From contig CAKPNG010000025.1 in assembly GCA_934168325.1 (NCBI GenBank), positions 1-21,460 of the forward strand: a stretch of DNA of 21,460 nucleotides. Direction: 5' to 3'. The DNA is from an uncultured Bacilli bacterium (GTDB lineage: Bacteria > Bacillota_I > Bacilli_A > RFN20 > CAG-826). The notes under the pieces are model-generated. The model was not told the DNA's origin, ran no database searches, and worked only from the letters and a program-made list of their open reading frames with translations. The position numbers and the translations under genes were made by a program. The first letter of the stretch is position 1. Every line of letters starts with the position of its first letter. This document shows, in pieces, positions 15,970-21,460 of this stretch.

Positions 15970-15982
15970 TTTGTTTATCCTC

Positions 15983-17800
15983 CTAATTTTGGAAAACACC
16001 ATCTAAGAAGCCATATCTGCCTTTTTGTTTATCCTTAGTAAATGTATATACTTTTACGTAACGGGAGTCATATTCAACATGGGGCAGTTCTTTGTCTTCA
16101 GTGTTTTCTATGATAATAATTTGATCATTACCATAGTTATTAAACACATAGTTGAAGAAACCTTTTCTTAATTCATCTTCATTGTTTTCATCACTTGTTT
16201 CTGTCATCAAACCATGTAAAGGTGAATCCAGCAAATAGAAGTGGGGATTAAGTTCTGCACGTTCGTTAAAGTAACTTCTTAAAGACAAAACAAGAAGAGA
16301 ATTAAGATAAGCAGCATAGCCTTTGCTTCGATTTGGTTTAGGATTATCGTTGACGATTACGTCAAACAAAGTCATATCAAATACCACTGTATCTATTGGT
16401 TTAAAATATGTAGCTGCTAATAGAGATTTAAAATAAGAAGCTATTTTGTCCGCAAAATCCGCTTCAAACAAAGTCTTTGGTTTATAATCAATTTCGGCAT
16501 CGACTTTGTCATATTCAACAAAATCTTCATCATATGTAGAATCCATTTCAGCATATAGTGAAAGTGCCTTTTTGCATTCAATGATTTGAGAATAAATTTG
16601 CAATTGTGATTCCAAATTATCTTGAACTGGGACCAAATCGTCATTTAGAGTATGTTGAATCTCATCTTTTTGTTGATTAAGTTCTGATAATTTTCTTGTT
16701 ATTTCTTGCATTTCATCAAATAAATCTTTTTTGGCTTCGTTTAGTTCGTTTGCATTTTCAAGGGTTTTTGATAATTCGGCTCTTGCTGATTCGATATAAG
16801 AGCCATGATTGTTTGTTTCGATTTGTCCATTACAAAATGGACATTTTTTCTTTTTGGGGATAGGTGATGTTATTTTCTCCCCGTCGACTATGAAACTTAA
16901 ACGTTTGATATCAGAGGTGTATTGGCCATCTAATGTTTCAAATCTCTTAAGCGCAATTTCGATTTCATTAGAGCGTTGTTGCAACTCAATGATTTGTTTT
17001 GAAACAACTTGGTCGTTAGAAACAGCCAATTGAATTGATTGTTTTATTTTTTCGAGGCTATTTTTGATATCAGATATCAGAGAATCAATGTTATCATCGT
17101 TCAAAGATATACCTTCTAATTGGCCTTGTAATTCAAGCATTTTTTGAGTGATTATATCCTTTTTACTTTTGATATATTTTTGAATTGCAGCTTTTCTAAT
17201 CTTTTTAATGCGCGTTCCTTCTTCGGCATCAAAATCAGTAAAATCGGTTTTATAAAGCAAATAAAGCAGATTTGAAAGAAAAGCTGTTCGATCAGTATTG
17301 ATTGTGGGCATAATAACTGATTCTTCAGTATCAGCTTTCTTTTCATGAATCATGAATGCCTGTTTTACAGTACGCCAAGAAAATAGCTTCATTTTACCAT
17401 CGTTACTCCATGGTATTTTGAGACCTTTTGGAACGCCGATAAGCAGATTGAAAATATTGCCAATCCATTCAGGCTTTTTTGTGTCAATAGTATATTCTTT
17501 AGTTGCGTCAATTTCCTCTATATCAGTTTCTATCGTAAATTTCTTTGAATCTATTTTTCTAGTGATTTTTACCTTGCCTAAATCAGAAGAAAAATATCCT
17601 GTAATGGTGTCATATCCAGTTGAAGTCAGGAAAGGTCGATGCAATTCATCGCTTTTCGCACCAAAAAGATAATCAATACATTTATATATTGTTGATTTTC
17701 CAGTTTCGGATTTTCCCATTATAAGAGTCAGATTTTGGGCAAACTCGATAACCGATACTCGTTGGTTTCCTGTTACTTCTAATTTATCTATGTGTAACAT
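15983..17800 (-). CDS. ABC-3C system ATPase, Rad50/SMC-like
   Basis: A 605-aa ATPase of the ABC-three-component class, related in layout to LmuB of Lamassu. Walker A is GKSETGKS at 29-36. Coiled-coil stretches at about 200-295 and 335-415 flank a hook KKKKCPFCNGQ with a single CxxC (320-323), suited to zinc-bridged dimers as in Rad50. The C-terminal ATPase half has a signature-like SKGYAAYLNSLLVLSL (492-507), a Walker B-like HFYLLDSPLHGL (520-531) and IIIIENTED (561-569). Asp525 is followed by Ser, not the usual catalytic Glu. The likely role is sensing unusual DNA ends or invading DNA and licensing the partner. GGAGGA precedes the ATG, with one base between it and the middle-component stop. 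Confidence 0.88.
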   Translation of the reverse strand: MLHIDKLEVTGNQRVSVIEFAQNLTLIMGKSETGKSTIYKCIDYLFGAKSDELHRPFLTSTGYDTITGYFSSDLGKVKITRKIDSKKFTIETDIEEIDATKEYTIDTKKPEWIGNIFNLLIGVPKGLKIPWSNDGKMKLFSWRTVKQAFMIHEKKADTEESVIMPTINTDRTAFLSNLLYLLYKTDFTDFDAEEGTRIKKIRKAAIQKYIKSKKDIITQKMLELQGQLEGISLNDDNIDSLISDIKNSLEKIKQSIQLAVSNDQVVSKQIIELQQRSNEIEIALKRFETLDGQYTSDIKRLSFIVDGEKITSPIPKKKKCPFCNGQIETNNHGSYIESARAELSKTLENANELNEAKKDLFDEMQEITRKLSELNQQKDEIQHTLNDDLVPVQDNLESQLQIYSQIIECKKALSLYAEMDSTYDEDFVEYDKVDAEIDYKPKTLFEADFADKIASYFKSLLAATYFKPIDTVVFDMTLFDVIVNDNPKPNRSKGYAAYLNSLLVLSLRSYFNERAELNPHFYLLDSPLHGLMTETSDENNEDELRKGFFNYVFNNYGNDQIIIIENTEDKELPHVEYDSRYVKVYTFTKDKQKGRYGFLDGVFQN

Positions 17801-17801
17801 A

Positions 17802-18236
17802 CTAGTTCCTCCTTATGGTGCAGTAGAGCAAATTGTTTATTTCTTTTGATGAAAGATTTGATATCTTTTTCTTTACTAATTTTACTGATTTTTCGTATTC
17901 AGTAGCATAATCAGAAGTCATTTGTTTATGAATTTCAGAGCCCACAGAATTGATTGAGTAAAGAAAACCATCTGGTGAAACTTTGAGGTCAATGTATCCT
18001 TGCAATACGAGAGATTTCAATGCGTCGTTAATTAATTCTCTTCGTGCTGCAATTTCGGATAAAGTATAGCTGCTGTCTCCATGAAGATTTGTATCACCGA
18101 TGTTGTAATACTTGCAGTAAGTGGAGAGAATATCGATTTCTTTAATCGAATCCAAAGATAGAGCTTTCTGATATACGTCTAAAAGAATCAAGACTCTCAA
18201 CGATATTTCAAAACTTGAATTATAAAGTTTCATCAT
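17802..18236 (-). CDS. ABC-3C middle component, MC2-like
   Basis: A 144-aa protein matching my memory of ABC-3C middle component 2. The start YNSSFEISLRVLILLDVY, then LSTYCKYYNIGD and YTLSEIAARRELINDALKSLVLQGYIDLK (a winged-helix-like region, about 56-85) fit that family. It probably bridges the ATPase and the CTD-bearing component in one complex. The start has only a weak RBS (GGTTGGTG) and lies inside the -1 frame extension of the upstream gene, which ends at 18220, 17 bases into this gene. Its translation may therefore depend on ribosomes that read the -1 frame. ATG 18233 is an alternative start one codon later. Confidence 0.85.
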   Translation of the reverse strand: MMKLYNSSFEISLRVLILLDVYQKALSLDSIKEIDILSTYCKYYNIGDTNLHGDSSYTLSEIAARRELINDALKSLVLQGYIDLKVSPDGFLYSINSVGSEIHKQMTSDYATEYEKSVKLVKKKISNLSSKEINNLLYCTIRRN

Positions 18237-19169
18237 CGTTCACCAACCATTCTATTTTTCCGTCGTTTACAAGCATGTGAATAATGCCTTGTTTTTCGCT
18301 CGGGCCAATTAGGCCATTATTCGGTCTTCCTAAATATGATTTTGAATAATTAAGTATTGTTACATGAATTAAAACTTTGTTGATTTTTTCAACCCCAGTT
18401 TTGCAAGGGACAAGAAGTAGTGTTTCGACACCTTCGTAAGTCTCTTTTTTAATGCGTTAAATTCCGTAATTCCGTCTTTAAATATGTCTCTTATTTGATG
18501 AAGCACGCTTTCCGCACTATAGAAGTATTGTCTTTGCATTTTGAAATGCTTCGAATATTCGAGTGGTAATGCCTGCAAATCTGCAACAGAGTGAATCTCA
18601 GTGTTCGTGTCATGAGAATAAACCTCCAGCAAAGCATCAACATATTTATTTTCAGACATCTGAGTCACATCAGGGGTAACTAACTCTGGAGGCAAATTCA
18701 AAGTCCTGTCTCCAATTTTAACTTTATTCTCACCAATGAAATCGGCATAACGAATGCTTGACGATTCTGGAAAATTAACAATGTTATACAAAGTCCTTCT
18801 CATTAATTCAGTGAAGTCCTCTGCAAAGTTAGAAATTGTAAGGTGCTCGTCATGCTTACCTAATTCATCAATAATATTAAACATTACGCTGTCTTCGATC
18901 CCAGAAATAAACTCTTCGAATGCCATAGAAGATAGGTGCGCTAAATAGAATTGAGCACAGTCCACTGGTAGAGGCTCTGCACCACGATAAACCTTTCGTA
19001 TAAAATCCTCTGTTTTTGAATAAATAGGATTCTTATCATCATCTGCGTCATCTAAAAATGCATTTAGAAATGTATAAACACGATTAGTGTTCGTTTTGCG
19101 TGTCTCTGATGCATCAACCAAATGATCTAAATGAGCTTCCATAATGGAAAATATATCACATAGCTTCAT
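18220..19169 (-). CDS. ABC-3C CTD-bearing component, split by a -1 frameshift
   Basis: First gene of the ABC-3C operon, with a strong AAGGAGG site. The zero frame ends at 18369 (266 aa), and its last 24 residues look unlike anything conserved. From the A AAA AAG heptamer at 18450-18444 the -1 frame is open for 74 more codons to TAA at 18222-18220. It encodes ETYEGVETLLLVPCKTGVEK and then GLIGPSEKQGIIHMLVNDGK, the expected ABC-3C C-terminal domain. The joined product is 316 aa: residues 1-215 have no effector domain I can name (DFIRKVYRGAEPLP lies near 57-70), then YYSAES-type linker sequence and the CTD. Either frameshifting is programmed or one A was lost from an A7 tract. Confidence 0.82.
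18444..18450 (-). promoter_or_regulatory. Candidate -1 frameshift slippery heptamer A AAA AAG
   Basis: In the zero frame the codons read TTA AAA AAG, so the heptamer has the exact X XXY YYZ phase of the dnaX and IS3-family slippery sites. A short hairpin GGTGT-CGAA-ACACT (18432-18419) follows after 11 bases, longer than the usual 5-9 spacer. No clear upstream Shine-Dalgarno-like stimulator was seen. Confidence 0.55.
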
Positions 19170-19192
19170 TTTCCTTGCCTCCTTTTCCTCGT

Positions 19193-19223
19193 GGGAGCTG
19201 AAACACGACTCCTGTGAGCTCCC
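19193..19223 (-). promoter_or_regulatory. Leader hairpin of the ABC-3C operon
   Basis: GGGAGCT and AGCTCCC form a perfect 7-bp stem with a 17-base loop in the transcribed leader, just upstream of the AAGGAGG ribosome binding site of the first gene. It lacks a T run, so it is not a standard terminator; it could affect translation or stability. Confidence 0.4.
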
Positions 19224-19286
19224 TATTAAAAATGCTGCCTAGTTTATAATGATTTTGTAATTGATAGCAATCATGTATTTGCATTA

Positions 19287-19315
19287 ATTATATCACAAGC
19301 GTTGTCGCTTTTCAA
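19287..19315 (-). promoter_or_regulatory. Sigma-A promoter of the ABC-3C operon
   Basis: On the minus strand TTGAAA (19315-19310) and TATAAT (19292-19287) are separated by 17 bases, with TG making an extended -10. The spacer contains AAGCG-ACAA-CGCTT, a perfect 5-bp inverted repeat (19297-19310) that could be a repressor site. Transcription would start near 19280, leaving a leader of about 110 bases. Confidence 0.75.
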
Positions 19316-19508
19316 GAAATAAACTGCGAGAACTCGAAGTTTTTCTAATTGAACTCGAAAATGCATCAATATGAGTCAAGAAACTAGCTATTTCTTGTTC
19401 GGTGTCCAATTCTAGATCGTTGCGTGGACACCAAAATACATATCGCAAGCCAACTGTCGCAATCAGGAAGGCTGCACAAATAAAGATGGAATGTCCTAAT
19501 AACACCAC
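19293..19508 (-). CDS. Doubtful small ORF with one membrane segment
   Basis: A 71-codon frame starting with GTG. The first 26 residues (LLGHSIFICAAFLIATVGL) could form a membrane helix; the rest is polar and ends SLFLEKRQRL. Against it being a gene: the GAAGG site is almost on top of the start codon, and the 3' end overlaps the operator repeats and promoter of the ABC-3C operon, including the extended -10. It may be a remnant or a chance frame. Apart from this frame and the sites listed, bases 19224-19560 hold nothing I can support. Confidence 0.25.
   Translation of the reverse strand: MVLLGHSIFICAAFLIATVGLRYVFWCPRNDLELDTEQEIASFLTHIDAFSSSIRKTSSSRSLFLEKRQRL
19327..19359 (-). promoter_or_regulatory. 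Operator-like repeats upstream of the ABC-3C promoter
   Basis: The decamer CGAGAACTCG (19327-19336) is identical to that before the methyltransferase promoter. The overlapping nonamer GAACTCGAA occurs at 19330-19338 and again at 19351-19359, exactly 21 bp apart, so two regulator dimers could bind on the same DNA face. Confidence 0.5.
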
Positions 19509-19560
19509 CTTCTTTTTGTTGCACCCTTTTTCGGCAAGTTACGACTAGGTTGGCAGTGAA

Positions 19561-19593
19561 GGCATCTCCATCTAACGAAACGATGGAGGTGTC
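19561..19593 (+). promoter_or_regulatory. Hairpin hiding the RBS of the sigma-like gene
   Basis: GGCATCTCCATC (19561-19572) pairs along its full length with GATGGAGGTGTC (19582-19593), with two G-U pairs and loop TAACGAAAC. The 3' arm contains GGAGGTG, the Shine-Dalgarno of the ATG at 19597, so the folded RNA would block ribosome entry. Confidence 0.6.
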
Positions 19594-19596
19594 TTT

Positions 19597-20256
19597 ATGA
19601 CATATAAAAATTTAAAAGAATTCTATTTGAGCAAAGAAGAAGTCGAGCAAGCGTTAGCAATTTACAACGCTGACAAATCTTCGGAAGGGCAGCTATTTTA
19701 CATCCCTTATTTCGAAGAATTTAATAATCGCAGAATTTATGTGCCCTGCGAACGCGAGTATTTCTACTTTTGGCGAAACGAGCGCAGGAAAGAAAGACTC
19801 CAAAAAATCAGGGAAGGACGTTGCAAAGTGCCATCGGAAAAATACGGAGTCAAACGCTGTACCGCCGATTGCAGGCATTGCCCATATAAGCAAGACCCCA
19901 ACGATCCAGACAAAGAGGTAACGGATTACAGCTGGACAGGAAACGCATTGTCTTTGGATGAGCCCATAGGCTTCCATGACAACGGCGATCCTATTTACAT
20001 CGATATAGCAGACGATTCCGCAACAGTTCTCGATGCGCTTATCGAAGAGGAAATCAAAGCCGAAAGGAAAAAGGCAGTGGAAGACCTGCTTAACGAGCTC
20101 AGCGAATTGGATAGGACCATTGTCGTACTTTATTATTCCCATTCCAAATCCGATGCCGATATCTCAAAGGCTGTTAATGTGCCAAGAGCTACAGTCCAGC
20201 GCAGGAGAGTCAAGGCATTTGAATACATGAAAAAACGAATTTCAGAAAAATTCTAA
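19597..20256 (+). CDS. Phage-type sigma-70-like regulator
   Basis: A 219-aa protein. The C-terminus (about 160-215: LLNELSELDRTIVVLYYSHSKSDADISKAVNVPRATVQRRR) is a sigma region 4-like helix-turn-helix. The middle has four cysteines (C76, C88, C92, C95; CTADCRHCPY) that could bind zinc. The N-terminus is rich in Tyr and Arg (YVPCEREYFYFWRNERRKERL). Proteins of this layout occur in Firmicutes prophages and integrative elements, where they may drive late or transfer genes. Codon use is visibly GC-richer than in the genes to the left, indicating a different origin. It is followed by two small phage-type genes on the same strand. Confidence 0.75.
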   Translation: MTYKNLKEFYLSKEEVEQALAIYNADKSSEGQLFYIPYFEEFNNRRIYVPCEREYFYFWRNERRKERLQKIREGRCKVPSEKYGVKRCTADCRHCPYKQDPNDPDKEVTDYSWTGNALSLDEPIGFHDNGDPIYIDIADDSATVLDALIEEEIKAERKKAVEDLLNELSELDRTIVVLYYSHSKSDADISKAVNVPRATVQRRRVKAFEYMKKRISEKF

Positions 20257-20353
20257 AAAAGTCGAGCAAAAAGTGAGCAGTCCAAAACTTACTTGTCCAT
20301 TGAAGTACAGGAAGGCAGAAAGCCATTCCGAATTATCACAAGGAGGTAGAGTT

Positions 20354-20545
20354 ATGGACTCTCAAAACAAAGTAGCCAGAGGCAAACCCGAACTCAACGA
20401 CGCGGAACTTATCGGTGCGTTATTGTTCCTATCCGCTTTGAGCAAGGCTTTGGCAAAAGACGTGTTGTCGCGTTCAGCCAACAAAAAGAATATGGGAGGT
20501 GCGTGCTATGAGTGCCGAAAGAAAACACAGCATTCTCGCCCCTAG
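20354..20545 (+). CDS. Small phage-type protein upstream of DUF2800
   Basis: 63 aa from ATG 20354, preceded by AAGGAGG; I prefer this start to the longer open frame from 20273, which lacks an RBS. The core ELNDAELIGALLFLSALSKALAKDVL is a predicted amphipathic helix pair, like small proteins often found just before DUF2800 genes in Firmicutes phages. The tail overlaps the next gene by 38 bases and reads across its ribosome binding site, so the natural C-terminus may have been lost. Function unknown. Confidence 0.6.
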   Translation: MDSQNKVARGKPELNDAELIGALLFLSALSKALAKDVLSRSANKKNMGGACYECRKKTQHSRP

Positions 20546-21386
20546 TAGTAAAGAGTGGTTCCATTGCGGCTATGCCACTAGGTATCTGGCAGTCAAGCCT
20601 GATGAAACCAACGAAGCGTCGGAGTTTGGTACCGAATGCCATTTGCTTGCAGAGATGTATATCAAGAAAAGTTTGAAACTCGAGGATTATGATTCGGCAG
20701 GCGATATGTCGATAGACGAGATCAAAAAAGGTTTCAAGCATTATTCGGACGAAATGGAACGCCTCGCAAACGGCTATGCGAATTACGTTATAAGCACAGT
20801 CAATTACGAGGAGAAAAGAACAGGAGAGAAGCCAGTCGTGTTGATTGAGCATCTGCTTGAGATGGACTATGCGCCAGACACGCATGGGACTTTGGATTGC
20901 GGAATCATAGCATCAGACACGCTAACCATAATCGACAATAAGACGGGCTTCATAAAGGTTACGGCTTACGATGATGCTCTTGGGGAACTCAATAGCCAAC
21001 TCGCCATTTACGGCAACCAGCTATTGAAAACCTATAAGGCATTTTATCCGATCAGATATGTGCGCTTCGTTATTTACCAAGAGCGAATTCACAACGTTTC
21101 CGAGTACACATGCACAGTCGAAGAACTCGAAAAATGGGAGCGTGAAAGTCTGATTCCTGCGGTAATGAATGCCTTGAGCGACGATCCAATAGCCAGAAGC
21201 GGCAGTTGGTGCAAGTACTGTCCAGGGCGCAATTGCTGCAAAAAGCGCGCTACCGATGTCATGGAAGTGGTGAGGAAAATCAAATCGCCAGAGCTTATGA
21301 CGGACGAAGAGATCGAAGCCATTCTCCCCAAACTCGATGGCGTTATGGATTATTGCGAAGACATCAAAGCCTACTGTCCTTTCTGA
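20508..21386 (+). CDS. DUF2800 protein, PD-(D/E)XK/Cas4-like fold, probably truncated
   Basis: Phage-associated DUF2800 protein, 292 aa from ATG 20508 (GGGAGG 8 bases upstream; the GTG at 20499 is part of that site). HSILAPSSKEWFHCGYATR begins it. Probable RecB/Cas4-type nuclease residues are E114, D130 (HGTLDCG) and D143-x-K145 (IIDNKTG). Cysteines C20, C235, C238 and C243/C244 (WCKYCPGRNCC) could hold an Fe-S cluster. Family members usually run well past 350 aa. Here the protein stops just after DYCEDIKAY, where others continue, and the DNA then becomes AT-rich, so a recombination event probably removed the 3' end. Confidence 0.8.
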   Translation: MSAERKHSILAPSSKEWFHCGYATRYLAVKPDETNEASEFGTECHLLAEMYIKKSLKLEDYDSAGDMSIDEIKKGFKHYSDEMERLANGYANYVISTVNYEEKRTGEKPVVLIEHLLEMDYAPDTHGTLDCGIIASDTLTIIDNKTGFIKVTAYDDALGELNSQLAIYGNQLLKTYKAFYPIRYVRFVIYQERIHNVSEYTCTVEELEKWERESLIPAVMNALSDDPIARSGSWCKYCPGRNCCKKRATDVMEVVRKIKSPELMTDEEIEAILPKLDGVMDYCEDIKAYCPF

Positions 21387-21460
21387 TTGTGTCCCTTTGT
21401 TGTAGGTCTCCCTAAAATTAAATACAATTAAGTATTACTTCCGAAAACCATATTTGCAAG
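21387..21460. other. AT-rich sequence after the truncated phage gene
   Basis: No open frame or hairpin is visible in these last bases. The change in composition at about 21386 is the likely border of the GC-richer segment. Confidence 0.4.

Larger units (their letters stand above)
10384..21386 (+). mobile_element. Probable integrated island at tmRNA (right end uncertain)
   Basis: Gene content changes abruptly after the tmRNA CCA: restriction-modification genes, an ABC-3C conflict operon, phage-like genes and several short regulatory repeats replace housekeeping genes. The tmRNA 3' end is a known attachment site for tyrosine-integrase elements. I found no integrase and no second copy of the tmRNA 3' end in the window, so neither the attachment pair nor the right border is proven. 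The GC-richer phage-like part after about 19510 may be a separate insertion. Confidence 0.55.

Noticed and set aside
15969..16002. Longer start of XRE3 inside the ATPase gene
   Set aside because: AGGAGG is correctly placed for ATG 15969, and the paralogues begin at the same residues.
19573..19581. Fourth iteron (AACGAAACGA resembles AACGGAACGA)
   Set aside because: One mismatch, a distant location in a hairpin loop, and no further copies; probably chance.
19693..20142. 149-codon minus-strand frame opposite the sigma-like gene
   Set aside because: Shadow of the sense gene in GC-richer DNA, with no recognisable motif.
20409..20885. 158-codon minus-strand frame opposite DUF2800
   Set aside because: Antisense to a well-supported gene, with no ribosome binding site and composition explained by the sense codons.

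Overview
The window looks like the chromosome of a low-GC, Gram-positive-lineage bacterium of the Bacilli type, probably a gut relative of Erysipelotrichia or RF39-like Bacilli. I infer this from the AT-rich codon use, strong AGGAGG ribosome binding sites and the classic Bacilli gene order rpsF-ssb-rpsR-gdpP-rplI-dnaB. TGA is used as a stop codon (for example at the end of the walJ-like gene), so this is the standard bacterial code, not the Mollicutes one.

Region 1 (1-10020) is core chromosome. It holds lysS, then rpsF-ssb-rpsR with its own promoter, a possible S6:S18 autoregulatory leader and a terminator. Next comes a tight operon gdpP-rplI-dnaB-walJ-rlmH plus a small unknown gene, then a divergently placed membrane protein of unknown function. 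Region 2 (10021-10383) is a complete tmRNA gene (ssrA), encoding the tag GNRNQQFAFAA.

Region 3 (10384 to about 19360) starts immediately after the CCA end of tmRNA, a common integration target, and is a compact conflict island with three transcription units. Unit A (plus strand): a small XRE regulator followed by three DNA methyltransferases, two D12/Dam-type and one N6/N4 type. Unit B (minus, convergent): a second XRE regulator followed by a 474-aa protein that I read as a PD-(D/E)XK-type restriction enzyme. Together A and B look like a multi-methyltransferase restriction-modification system, perhaps for an asymmetric site. Unit C (minus): an ABC-three-component (ABC-3C, Lamassu-like) system with a CTD-bearing component, a middle component of the MC2 type and a Rad50-like ATPase with a CPFC hook, followed by a third XRE regulator. 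The three XRE proteins are close paralogues, and their promoters share short sequence modules, so the units are probably co-regulated. Three ACGGAACGA repeats at exact 20-bp spacing sit close to the tmRNA end. No integrase is in the window.

The most striking observation is in the first gene of the ABC-3C operon. Its reading frame ends early, but the expected conserved C-terminal domain continues in the -1 frame from a perfect A AAA AAG slippery heptamer at 18450-18444 down to 18220, running into the start of the middle-component gene. This is either programmed -1 frameshifting, like dnaX, or a one-base deletion in an A7 tract (real or an assembly error).

Region 4 (about 19510-21386) is visibly GC-richer and phage-like: a sigma-like regulator whose Shine-Dalgarno lies in a strong hairpin, a small phage ORF, and a DUF2800 nuclease-fold protein that looks truncated at its C-terminus. 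After about 21386 the sequence turns AT-rich again with no gene, so region 4 is probably a phage or element remnant.
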